Of a DNA stretch of 39,813 nucleotides, positions 24,313 through 32,685 are shown one piece after another. The position numbers and the translations under genes are program-made. The DNA comes from a virus. Position 1 is the stretch's first letter; the number at the start of each line of letters is the position of its first letter. The notes under the pieces are model-generated. The model was not told where the DNA came from. It did not search any database and was given only the letters and a program-made list of their open reading frames with translations. The DNA lies in the IMG/VR virus record IMGVR_UViG_3300010149_000048, positions 1-39,813 of that record; one strand, written 5' to 3'.

Positions 24313-24885
24313 TTAACTCCTACACACTGTGAAATCTAAAACTATTTCTCTATTAATTACTAATTGATTGTCTTTTTGGATCAATGGATGAGTAATCCAA
24401 TTTAACATGATACCTGAATCTACTGTAGCAGTAGCATTACCGAACAAACCAAACTCTCTTAAATCACCAACACCTTCACTAGCATCTATAGTAACATTTA
24501 ATTTAATTTTACTAGAAGCAGATTGTGGGTTTAATGGGTTGCCTGTACTAACATCTAAGAAGGTAAAAAAGCTATCATCTATTGCTTTTCTGCTGTTAAT
24601 AATACCTGCTTCATTTGTTAATGTTGTTTGATTATAAGGCTTATTTATATTGTTTGGGTCAGCATCCCACGAACTATCACCTGAACCTAGTGCAAAGTAA
24701 TTCACTGGATTAAAACCAGACAACACAGAAGTATACATACCAAATAACTGTGGCACTATAATATTAACAGCACTATCTTGTATTTGATTTTTTTGCCAAT
24801 CTCTTTGCTCTATCTTATCGAATCCACTTAGAGATTTATACTTTAGAGTATCTCTAAATTTACCTGTTATCATTAAATTTAACAT
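24313..24885 (-). CDS. Baseplate or fibre-connector protein
   Basis: The protein has 190 aa. The pattern FALGSGDSSWD, LTNEAGIINSR, FLDVSTGNP and LREFGLFGNATATVDSGIML is a layout I associate with small proteins encoded after tail protein I in contractile phages. Beta-rich ends (NREIVLDFTVCR) suggest a collar or fibre-connector role. AGGA precedes ATG 24885. No enzyme motif is present. Confidence 0.62.
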   Translation of the reverse strand: MLNLMITGKFRDTLKYKSLSGFDKIEQRDWQKNQIQDSAVNIIVPQLFGMYTSVLSGFNPVNYFALGSGDSSWDADPNNINKPYNQTTLTNEAGIINSRKAIDDSFFTFLDVSTGNPLNPQSASSKIKLNVTIDASEGVGDLREFGLFGNATATVDSGIMLNWITHPLIQKDNQLVINREIVLDFTVCRS

Positions 24886-24895
24886 GTTTTATGTC

Positions 24896-26347
24896 CTAGT
24901 AAGTAAATGCGGCATGGAATGTTCTGTTTATGCTACTTGTTAGTGGTAGACTCCACAATACATTATTTGCACTATTTTGTGGTGCAGAATTTTGCCAAGT
25001 ATACAGTATATCTAAGCCTGTCGCTAATGAATTTTCTGTTGCTTGAAGCTCATAAGACTCTGCTGTAGGTCTATATGGGTAATACGAAGTCGATTCTGTA
25101 GCACCAATCTCACCACTATCTGAATAAGATTCACGAGACAATAAACCGAAATCTGCATAGTGTATTAATAAGTAAGGCAACATACGTCTTATTTTTTGTT
25201 TAACTAAATTACCTAGCAAAGGTCTGCCTGTACTAGACGGGTTAATTAATTCTACTACAATCTTATAGATACTCTTCCAAGCATCCTCTGAGAAGTCGTT
25301 CATCACTCTGTAGTTATCGTTTAAAGAGTTTCTTAATATGACTCTATCAGAAAAGTCTGGCATGGTATTTCTTGGTAATGCTTCTCTAAGTGCTTGCCAA
25401 TTACCGTCCACACTATCATCCCAACCAGTTGGGGCAGAAGACTCATAATACCTCTCTTCACCTGTAGCAGTAGTTAGTATATAGTCCTTACTTTGCACTA
25501 TCTCTACATCCCAGTTTAATAATGTTTGTAATGCAAGCTCTACAGAGTTATTTGCCCCTTTACCCTTCCAGATATCTACAATATTATTTGTTTCTTCTCT
25601 ACGCCTTAACTCACCTAATTCAAAATTAGTGGGCCACCCCAACATCTGATCTATGTATGGAATTAAATGGGCATCCATCTCATCTATTTTATATTTTTTA
25701 TCTTCAAAGGTATCTAATCGTTCTTTGAACTCATCAAACATCTTCCCTAGTACAGATAATAGCTTGTATAAATAAGAATCACCGTTCTTTACGTCTTCTT
25801 GCCTAACACCTATGGGCATATACTCGTAAAGTTTACCGCCATGTACAGACTCACTAGAATCTAGAACAATAGCTCTATCTAGTGAATTTATTGGACTAAA
25901 AGCCCAACTAGTAATACTTGTCTCTGTATGTGTGACTTCCCAAAAAATGGTATAATAATAAGTATTGCCTAAAACCAAATCTTGCTCATCTAAATGCAAG
26001 AACAAGTAATCTCGTTCTACAAGCTCAATAGTTGTTGACAAGTCTTGGTCTATTACTAAAACAGCTTGAGTATTACTTAAAAACCTAGTGAACTCTTTAG
26101 TCTTCCTAAAAACTTTTACTTTGCCTGTTAAAGTATATCCTTGAGGATTACTAGGTACTGACCAAAAAACTCTTATATGGTTACCTGAAACAACTTGCGT
26201 AGGTTGTTCTTCTATAGGCTTAGAACCAACAGGTAAGTTAGATGCTTCGCACTTTAAAGGAGATTTAATACCTATGTTAGATATTTGAGTTAGGTCTGTA
26301 TCTAACTCTCTAACAAAAGCAAACTGCCAACTTTCATGTGTAGCCAT
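24896..26347 (-). CDS. Tail protein I-like baseplate wedge component
   Basis: The protein has 483 aa. The centre YEYMPIGVRQEDVK, LLSVLGKMFDEFKERLDTFED, MLGWPTNFELGELRRREE and VDIWKGKGANNSVELALQTL is typical of P2 gpI-type proteins (about residues 160-290). An N-terminal fibronectin-like region (IRVFWSVPSNPQGYTLTG) extends it relative to P2 gpI. It completes the wedge together with gpJ, whose gene directly precedes it with a TAATG overlap. A strong GGGGGG site lies before ATG 26347. A plus-oriented copy of the 13-base motif lies at 26031-26043. Confidence 0.85.
   Translation of the reverse strand: MATHESWQFAFVRELDTDLTQISNIGIKSPLKCEASNLPVGSKPIEEQPTQVVSGNHIRVFWSVPSNPQGYTLTGKVKVFRKTKEFTRFLSNTQAVLVIDQDLSTTIELVERDYLFLHLDEQDLVLGNTYYYTIFWEVTHTETSITSWAFSPINSLDRAIVLDSSESVHGGKLYEYMPIGVRQEDVKNGDSYLYKLLSVLGKMFDEFKERLDTFEDKKYKIDEMDAHLIPYIDQMLGWPTNFELGELRRREETNNIVDIWKGKGANNSVELALQTLLNWDVEIVQSKDYILTTATGEERYYESSAPTGWDDSVDGNWQALREALPRNTMPDFSDRVILRNSLNDNYRVMNDFSEDAWKSIYKIVVELINPSSTGRPLLGNLVKQKIRRMLPYLLIHYADFGLLSRESYSDSGEIGATESTSYYPYRPTAESYELQATENSLATGLDILYTWQNSAPQNSANNVLWSLPLTSSINRTFHAAFTY
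26031..26043 (+). repeat. 13-base motif inside the gpI-like gene, plus orientation
   Basis: GTTGTTGACAAGT with the flanks AATA and CTT shares 18 bases in a row with the site at 18591. Here it is on the opposite strand and encodes DLSTT in the gpI-like protein, so protein conservation cannot explain both. Confidence 0.55.
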
Positions 26348-28251
26348 TATATCCCCCCAACAAAAGTCAATTTAAAATTATCTTCATTAAGGAATCCCGC
26401 ATCATTCAACGGAGCAGTTACTATCTCGTAATCTTGTGCTTCAATATTATCTAAATAACGATCTACACTAAACTCCCAAATGTCACCTCCATCAGGTAAA
26501 TGAGTAGACCCCACAGTAATTGTTAGGACAAACTGCTCAAAAACATCTGGCTCATTATCTAAGTTCCTAGACTCGTTTACTAAATCAATAACATTAGGAG
26601 CAGATGCGTCATATACAGATATTATACCGTCAAAGTTACGGACAAAAGCACCATCTCTACGTAGTGAGAATTTTTGGAAATTATGCCAAACTATTTGATA
26701 CGTAGCTCTAATTGTTTGTTCACTAAAATCATCTACAGTCACTAAAGTATCATCAAGGGAATTTTCGTTGCCTGAAATATACCTTAAAGCAGGTATTCTG
26801 TAAAAAGCCAATGCATCTAGATAATCAACCCCTCTAGTATTCTCTATTGCTTGAATCACAGCAGATAAAACTAGCCCATCACCAAATTCTTCGGTTGTAT
26901 TAAATAACAAATTCTGTAAAGAGCTGTCTACTTCATATACTATATTTTGGCGGATCACATTATCGTACAAATAAATAATTGCTTCAAAATAAGGTTGTAT
27001 AGGTGTAGGAGGCAACACATTTAAAATTGTAGGTACAGGTTTTTTTTGGTTCAACCAACGACCTACCGCACCAATCAAGCCAAAACCATTCTGGATGTCC
27101 GAATACCATCTACCTGATGGAATAGGGCTATCACCTTCGGTCGCTATATATAAGTCCACCTCAATAGGTGACTTACCTCTTTTCGCTTTGGCAGCTCTTA
27201 GACCGCCCCCAGGCACTTTTAACGCCATAGCCTCAAAGTCTCCTAAAGTAACACAACGGTCTAAAGCTCTAAGAGATAATGGCCCTTGCTTTTTAGCCGT
27301 ATCTACGTCTTCTTCGTCACTACCACCAGAAGGTTGCACTACATTATAAACTTGTGTCACTCCATTAACAGCATCATACGAATTAATACTACCAACACCT
27401 GCATTATTAGTCTCTACTCCACCATTAATACGGTACGTAGCTAATAAAGAGGCGTTTATTGTTGGCACTGCACCTGTAACGCCATCACCAAATTTTATGA
27501 CTGCTGTTTGGTCTGCTAATATTCTGTAAACAAAATGTGTAGATGTCGGCTCAGAGCCAATAAAGCTTGTTTTTCCTTCCCACACATCTCCATTAACAGT
27601 AATTATAATAGAGGATGTACCATCTGAGTTCAGACAGATAGGTGCTTGCCTTAAAATAAAAATCTGATCAGCAGAGCCGTCTGAATCTCCCATGTTTTCT
27701 AATACAGTATCACCTGCTACAAAAACAAGATTATTATTGATTGTTGCTTGTTCACCAAAAGTCCTAAAAACCTTTAACTGATCTACACTAGTGGAATACA
27801 GCCCTGCTAAACCTAACTGTACATCATTAAGTAGCTCATAACTTAAAGAAGGAACAAAAGGAGTCTCCTCAGTCCTCACAGTAAAGCCCGCTGGTAAAGT
27901 AACATTATCTATGTTGGTTCTGACCATCATAGTAACCGTAGCGGGAGAAGGGGGTTGAAGCTCATAGCCGATTAAACGAAGTATATCTACAACAGATTCT
28001 CTAGTCTGGGCTGTAGCTAGATACGACTCATTAGCCGTTCGGTCTAGGTTGTAAGATAAAATATCCCCTAGATACGCAACCGCTTCTAAAATAGTCACAC
28101 CTATGTCGCCTGGTTGTTTATCAGTCCACGCAGGAGTCAGTGTCTCAGATATTTTTAAAAGCTCGCCTCTAATACTATCGAAATCTCTAGCAGTATAATC
28201 CATTTGAATTGGTAGACCGCCTAACGATTGTTGTCTTTCTCTAACTGCCAT
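26347..28251 (-). CDS. Baseplate protein J-like (T4 gp6-like wedge)
   Basis: The protein has 634 aa. The N-terminus MDYTARDFDSIRGELLKIS, WTDKQPGDIGVTILEAVAYL and LSYNLDRTANESYLATAQTR are hallmark segments of gpJ/gp6 wedge proteins, which form the iris ring of contractile baseplates. The rest has repeated beta domains, as in larger family members. AGGAG precedes ATG 28251. It lies after the gp25-like gene and before gpI, the usual order in P2-like and T4-like contractile tails. Confidence 0.93.
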   Translation of the reverse strand: MAVRERQQSLGGLPIQMDYTARDFDSIRGELLKISETLTPAWTDKQPGDIGVTILEAVAYLGDILSYNLDRTANESYLATAQTRESVVDILRLIGYELQPPSPATVTMMVRTNIDNVTLPAGFTVRTEETPFVPSLSYELLNDVQLGLAGLYSTSVDQLKVFRTFGEQATINNNLVFVAGDTVLENMGDSDGSADQIFILRQAPICLNSDGTSSIIITVNGDVWEGKTSFIGSEPTSTHFVYRILADQTAVIKFGDGVTGAVPTINASLLATYRINGGVETNNAGVGSINSYDAVNGVTQVYNVVQPSGGSDEEDVDTAKKQGPLSLRALDRCVTLGDFEAMALKVPGGGLRAAKAKRGKSPIEVDLYIATEGDSPIPSGRWYSDIQNGFGLIGAVGRWLNQKKPVPTILNVLPPTPIQPYFEAIIYLYDNVIRQNIVYEVDSSLQNLLFNTTEEFGDGLVLSAVIQAIENTRGVDYLDALAFYRIPALRYISGNENSLDDTLVTVDDFSEQTIRATYQIVWHNFQKFSLRRDGAFVRNFDGIISVYDASAPNVIDLVNESRNLDNEPDVFEQFVLTITVGSTHLPDGGDIWEFSVDRYLDNIEAQDYEIVTAPLNDAGFLNEDNFKLTFVGGI

Positions 28252-28254
28252 GTC

Positions 28255-28626
28255 CTACTCCTGTATATAAACTGATAAGTCTTGAAACTCTGTATAATTA
28301 CTTAATCTAAACCTTAAGTGGATCTCTATAACACCTTGTCTGTTGGGCGGTGACATCTCTAAGCTAGAAACAATAATTCTATTGTCACTTGCCTCTATTG
28401 CTCTAATTAAAGAAGACTTGATAGCACTGATTTTTTGAGAGTTAAAGTTCTTAAATAAATATAAATAACCTAGACTACCAAAATTAGGTGACATATACCG
28501 CTCACCCGCTTTAGTTAGTATTATTGCTTTTAGGTTATCTTTAATTTTGTCTATACCCTCAGTGGTAATAAAACTACCTCTTGGGCCAACCCTCAAAGGG
28601 AATGATAGTCCTTTTAAATTAGCCAT
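28255..28626 (-). CDS. gp25/gpW-like baseplate wedge protein
   Basis: The protein has 123 aa. The pattern IKDNLKAIILTKAGERYMSPNFGSLGY, IRAIEASDNRI and IHLRFRLSNYTE is characteristic of the gp25-like (gpW) wedge family, which binds the sheath and the wedge. It overlaps the end of the upstream gene by eight bases and precedes gpJ by three. A minor role in regulating sheath assembly is known for the family. Confidence 0.9.
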   Translation of the reverse strand: MANLKGLSFPLRVGPRGSFITTEGIDKIKDNLKAIILTKAGERYMSPNFGSLGYLYLFKNFNSQKISAIKSSLIRAIEASDNRIIVSSLEMSPPNRQGVIEIHLRFRLSNYTEFQDLSVYIQE

Positions 28627-29851
28627 TATTACGACCCCTTCTGACTTGTGTCCATCCAGTTCTAATATTGCCTTGATTTATGGGGTTGTCACCTAAATCA
28701 TCATTCTCTTTTTTGAGGCTTTTACCGCCTTCTCTAAACACATCACGCATAAATAGTTTACGGATTGCTTCTAGCTTTTGGTCACTACCACCTTCACCTA
28801 TTTGGAAATGTAAAGCAGTAGCCCCACTAAATGTATTCGCTTTAAAAACATTTTTATCTAGTTGAGTAGCTACCACTCCATCTGGTGCAGTGCCTAACTC
28901 GACCGAAGGAAATTTAGGGTCATTAGGTAAACTCATTATCACTTTAGCAAAATCTGCGTTAGTTCCTTTACCAACACAAGAAACTACATTCTGCCCCTCA
29001 CCAAGAGAAAAGAATGCAAGCAAATTGGCAACGGTATTTAATATTTGAGTGATAAGGTCTTTTATTCTCTGTATTCTTGCTAGTACTGCATTGATAATAC
29101 TGTTTAGTGCTTCGGCAAAACCTTTACCTTCGGAAAGCATTTTAATTAATTCATCTAACTTGTCTATAAGTTTTTTAATTGCAGGTAGGTCTGATAAGCC
29201 CACCTTAAACAAAAAATTAGGCTTTATAGAAGCACCTGTCTGCCTAAACTCATCCGTATCATAAACTGCTTTGCTCGAATTGAAGTTAAAGTCACTAGGA
29301 AACCCTAGTAGCAAGGATAATAAACGATCCAGCATTTGTTGCATGCTAGGTAAAGAAGGCAAGGTAAACATACTAATAACCGTCATAGCTGTGGAGGTAG
29401 ACTCTGCTATAGGTCTATTTTCGTCATTAACATCTAGGAAGGCCATACCTATATCATAAAGTATCTCATCTAGATTCCTTTGGGTCTTAAACTCCTGTGG
29501 GAAGTGGAATATACCTGAGATAGATGTGCCTACAAAAAAGTTTCTAATTGTTTGTAAGACCTCGATTATGCTTAAGACAAGAGCTTCAAAAAGATCTACA
29601 ACGATACCTAAGACGGTAGCAATCACCTCAACAAAATCTTGTACTAATTCTATTAAAGCACTCAATACCTCTATACCTTGTAAAACAGTTTCAGCCAACC
29701 CTTCAACAACATCTGGAATAGGTTGTAGAGCCTCTCTCACTTGTTCAGAAGATAAACCAACCCCATATAATACTTTAAATGTTGGATCTACATCTTTTAA
29801 GGCTGACTTAAAATCAGCCTCTCTTGAGAGTCCTCTTCTTACTGCTTCCAT
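28619..29851 (-). CDS. Baseplate-region helical protein of unknown function
   Basis: The protein has 410 aa with long hydrophobic and amphipathic helices (residues 40-100: VLSALIELVQDFVEVIATV, LGIVVDLFEALVLSIIEVLQ) and again around 190 and 250-300 (INAVLARIQRIKDLITQILN). The C-terminus is basic and polar. It starts inside the previous gene (38-base overlap) with only a weak GAGAG site. No family is recognised. Its position between the cyclase-linked gene and gp25 suggests a baseplate component or an assembly factor; the hydrophobic helices could also insert into membranes. Confidence 0.6.
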   Translation of the reverse strand: MEAVRRGLSREADFKSALKDVDPTFKVLYGVGLSSEQVREALQPIPDVVEGLAETVLQGIEVLSALIELVQDFVEVIATVLGIVVDLFEALVLSIIEVLQTIRNFFVGTSISGIFHFPQEFKTQRNLDEILYDIGMAFLDVNDENRPIAESTSTAMTVISMFTLPSLPSMQQMLDRLLSLLLGFPSDFNFNSSKAVYDTDEFRQTGASIKPNFLFKVGLSDLPAIKKLIDKLDELIKMLSEGKGFAEALNSIINAVLARIQRIKDLITQILNTVANLLAFFSLGEGQNVVSCVGKGTNADFAKVIMSLPNDPKFPSVELGTAPDGVVATQLDKNVFKANTFSGATALHFQIGEGGSDQKLEAIRKLFMRDVFREGGKSLKKENDDLGDNPINQGNIRTGWTQVRRGRNNG

Positions 29852-30146
29852 TAAGTTTCTCTCTTACTACGTGTGCATCTATTAGAGATTTTGTGTTATG
29901 AATCTCTTTGGTCACTAAAGCCCAAGAGATAAACTCAAATGTATCTTTTATTGTGGATTTTACAATGCTTGTGTCACCTTGTCCACTTTTCAATAAATCA
30001 TTTAATTTATCTAAATTATTTTTTAAATCAGTAGCAAAAACTTCAGTCGATATACCACGTTTCTCCCAAGTAGGCTCTACAACTTGATCTAGCTTATCTT
30101 TTAAGCCTTCAGCAAGCTCTATTTTTTTTACTAAATCATCATTCAT
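29814..30146 (-). CDS. Small helical protein of unknown function
   Basis: The protein has 110 aa, mostly helical and charged (VKKIELAEGLKDKLDQVVEP, KDTFEFISWALVTKEIHN), with a basic end. Its ATG at 30146 overlaps the cyclase-like stop as ATGA and has GAGG upstream, so it is probably translated with the cyclase-like protein. No family is recognised. It could be a partner of the cyclase or of the 410-aa protein. Confidence 0.55.
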   Translation of the reverse strand: MNDDLVKKIELAEGLKDKLDQVVEPTWEKRGISTEVFATDLKNNLDKLNDLLKSGQGDTSIVKSTIKDTFEFISWALVTKEIHNTKSLIDAHVVREKLNGSSKKRTLKRG

Positions 30147-30952
30147 GAGTACCTCATTATTAATTCTTTAAGCCAAGCGACCCAAGTTAAATCTACACCT
30201 AAAAAATAAGCGGTGATATCTCGATTATCTGACCATATAGCTTGTAAAAATGTAATTATAAAAGTAAAGATAACATAAAAACAGAAACATTTAGTAAAAA
30301 AAATAACAACATCAAACTTTGTCATATCTTTCCTAACTTGTTTACGTGGTGGCCTTGACACTCTTCGGACCTTAGAGTTTTCTTCAGGTAATCTAAAATC
30401 GGATTGGTTTACACCGACTGCGTGAACTAGCATTGGTTTTTTAACACCTTTGAGCTTGTATTTACCTAAAACTTTGAAGTGTGCATTTTTAGGTGTATAA
30501 GCATTTGTACGGCCTTCTGAAGCACTACGAGCATCGTTAGATAATAAAATTTGCCCCCCTCCCGCTAGTGACATTATCCTAGCCCCTATTGGCTTTGCCA
30601 TGCCCTCTAATTCAATCATTTTAGCACCTGCTTTAACAAACACGTCCTCATTTCTTTTTAAAACAACTTCACCCCAGTGTACACCAATCCTAGCCTGTAG
30701 ACCTGTACGGCAAGGTATAGCTAACTGATAAGCCAAAGCAAAATTAACTGCATCAATAGTACGATCAAAAATAATAAGAAAACCATCTGTTTTATCTATC
30801 TCTCTACCCTTAAACCTGTAAATTAACGTACGACACAACTTGTCGTGATTAAAGAAAACTTCAGCGGCTTTAGTACTACCATGTATCTCAATAAATCTAG
30901 TAGAGCCTACTAAATCTAATAACAATAAAGCTTTTAAAGTCTTCTGTATCAT
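30143..30952 (-). CDS. Class III adenylate/guanylate cyclase-like protein with C-terminal membrane helix
   Basis: The protein has 269 aa. The cyclase homology domain (about 5-180) has LLLLDLVGSTRF with metal Asp D13, EIDKTDGFLIIFD with D56 as the second metal residue and K54 as a possible base-selecting Lys, ARIGVHWGEVV, and GMAKPIGARIMSLAGGGQIL with R125. A trailing LGKYKLKGVKKPMLVHAV segment is typical of these domains. The usual Asp and Asn of the second half (the D-x-VN-x-AAR pattern) are replaced, as in a known bacterial subfamily with the AKP-x-AR pattern, so activity and substrate are uncertain. A basic linker leads to a transmembrane helix (about 215-239). AAGGA precedes ATG 30952. 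It sits inside the baseplate operon. A cyclic nucleotide signal, or a dead domain that binds nucleotide, are both possible. Confidence 0.85.
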   Translation of the reverse strand: MIQKTLKALLLLDLVGSTRFIEIHGSTKAAEVFFNHDKLCRTLIYRFKGREIDKTDGFLIIFDRTIDAVNFALAYQLAIPCRTGLQARIGVHWGEVVLKRNEDVFVKAGAKMIELEGMAKPIGARIMSLAGGGQILLSNDARSASEGRTNAYTPKNAHFKVLGKYKLKGVKKPMLVHAVGVNQSDFRLPEENSKVRRVSRPPRKQVRKDMTKFDVVIFFTKCFCFYVIFTFIITFLQAIWSDNRDITAYFLGVDLTWVAWLKELIMRYS

Positions 30953-30957
30953 ACATT

Positions 30958-31263
30958 TTAATCCTTTTTGGCTTCTAGTGATGCGACTTTTATCTTTAAT
31001 GCATTTAAGTCTTCCCAGACCTTTACTCTACCATCCCTACACTGACCATAATTATTACTTAAATTAGTTACGACCTCTGTAATTTTCTTATCTAACTTTT
31101 CTTCAATAGCACTAATATTCTTGTCTTGGATCTCATTTAGTTGATTGCTCTTAGCAAGGTCTTTTTTTATGTCGTTTAACATACTAGATATATACCATAT
31201 TACACCTATGATCGTTCCAAGCATACCTAAAATTTGAAATAATGTATCTAAACTAATAGTCAT
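30958..31263 (-). CDS. Membrane-anchored coiled-coil protein
   Basis: The protein has 101 aa. One transmembrane helix (about 7-27, TLFQILGMLGTIIGVIWYISS) is followed by a long coiled coil (NDIKKDLAKSNQLNEIQDKN, ISAIEEKLDKKITEVV) and a second short helical part with ALKIKVASLEAKK. AAGGAG lies before ATG 31263. It is directly upstream of the cyclase-like gene (five-base gap), so the two may act together in the inner membrane. Alternatives are an i-spanin-like or holin-like protein misplaced from the lysis cassette. Confidence 0.6.
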   Translation of the reverse strand: MTISLDTLFQILGMLGTIIGVIWYISSMLNDIKKDLAKSNQLNEIQDKNISAIEEKLDKKITEVVTNLSNNYGQCRDGRVKVWEDLNALKIKVASLEAKKD

Positions 31264-31295
31264 AATGTTACTCCTTTTTTATGCATTATATCAGA

Positions 31296-32657
31296 TTACA
31301 CTTTAGATAGATAAACTGATTCAGATAGAATCAACGGTTGGGTAGGTGCGGGCGTAGTTAAAAATGTTAACTGTGCGGCGGTTAATGCAGTAGCCGCAGT
31401 AGCTGCCGCAGGAGGTATACTAGCAACTGCTGTTGATGCTCCGAGAAAAGTATTTAGTATAGTTGTCATAGTCTGTAAAAACGTCAACAACTGTATACCG
31501 CATACTGCATTCTCTTTTAATAATGGAACAGGCCCAACAGCTAAAGTAGGTGTTCTACCAATAGTATTCAAAGCACCTAAATACACTTGACCGCCTGGAG
31601 ATCCACCCCTAGCCTCAATACCATAAACGCTCAACTCTTGTGTAGGATCTCCTGAAACAAGTCTAGCCGTACCATTACTAGCGACTAGATTTAAAGAGGA
31701 GTCTATATAAGGCAACGCGGGTATACCTGTCGTATTATTAAAAGACATAAACCCCTTACCGTTTGAAACAATATCTACGTTAGAAAATGTGTTTAAAGAT
31801 ACTCGACTGCCTACGGTTAAATCTAATGTAGCATTAATGTTCCCTGTTAAAGAGCCTACATCTAAATCTACACCATTATCCACCTTAGACGTAACACTTG
31901 ATGTGTTATGTGTCGTTCCTCCTAAAATGTTGTTGGAAAGTTCCCCATTGATGTTTTTAGTGTGATTACCCCCTACAGTTTCAGTGCAATCCGTTCCGAC
32001 CTCTACTAATTTATCTGTACTAGAGAACTCTCTTATGGACTCTGCGTGACTTAATATTCTACCAGTAGAGATGATGTGTATCGTACCATCAGGTAGAATC
32101 TCGACATGACTACCGCTCTTGTGGTGGAGCTGTACACGTTCAGCACCTTTAGTGTCATCTAGTTCGAGCATATGCCCACTCTTAGTTCTTAGGACTGTAA
32201 CCTCGCCATATTGACCTTCAAAAGATGTAGCAGGTACTTTTTTATTCCCCTTCGGACCACCTGTATCACTGCCGTCATAAAAACCTTTTGCATGGGCAGG
32301 AACAGAGCTTCTATCATTCTGGAACTCAACATCTTCTTCAGCATCACTACCATCACTCCCATGCCCATCGTCCACTTCAGCGTAAAAGCCCCCTGTGTAA
32401 ATCAAGTAGTCTATTAAACCTTCCTCACACTCTACCCATACCATAGAACCAACTGGAGGTACACTGAAGAAGCCACAATCCCTACCTCCATAAAAAGGCA
32501 TACAAGGTTCTGCCCAATCAGATATACCATCGCCATATAAAGCAGGACAATGCACTCTTATACGACCAAGTCTCTTAGGGTCAAGGTTGTCTTCTACTCT
32601 TGCACGTCTTTTACCGTAAAAACGATTATAATATTTAGATTCATATTCAGGTAACAT
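31296..32657 (-). CDS. Baseplate spike protein with gpV/gp5 OB-fold
   Basis: The protein has 453 aa from ATG 32657 (GAGGTG upstream); a GTG two codons earlier is less likely. The N-terminal OB-fold shows NRFYGKRRARVEDNLDPKRL, GRIRVHCPALYG, WAEPCMPFYGG and VPPVGSMVWVECEEG. The middle has repetitive beta-helix-like strands (GDLTGNINATLDL style), which form the membrane-piercing spike. No lysozyme domain is present, unlike T4 gp5. It works with the hub protein encoded upstream. Confidence 0.9.
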   Translation of the reverse strand: MLPEYESKYYNRFYGKRRARVEDNLDPKRLGRIRVHCPALYGDGISDWAEPCMPFYGGRDCGFFSVPPVGSMVWVECEEGLIDYLIYTGGFYAEVDDGHGSDGSDAEEDVEFQNDRSSVPAHAKGFYDGSDTGGPKGNKKVPATSFEGQYGEVTVLRTKSGHMLELDDTKGAERVQLHHKSGSHVEILPDGTIHIISTGRILSHAESIREFSSTDKLVEVGTDCTETVGGNHTKNINGELSNNILGGTTHNTSSVTSKVDNGVDLDVGSLTGNINATLDLTVGSRVSLNTFSNVDIVSNGKGFMSFNNTTGIPALPYIDSSLNLVASNGTARLVSGDPTQELSVYGIEARGGSPGGQVYLGALNTIGRTPTLAVGPVPLLKENAVCGIQLLTFLQTMTTILNTFLGASTAVASIPPAAATAATALTAAQLTFLTTPAPTQPLILSESVYLSKV

Positions 32658-32685
32658 ATACACCTCTTTTTATAAATAATAACTC

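Noticed and set aside
4360-26043. Reading every copy of the 13-base motif as a sigma-70 promoter
   Set aside because: Only the copy at 4360 has a fair -10 box at 17 bases; two copies are antisense inside genes, and others have no suitable -10 box.
31296-32657. Lysozyme domain in the spike protein, as in T4 gp5
   Set aside because: After the OB-fold the protein goes into beta-helix-like repeats; no lysozyme catalytic pattern was found.
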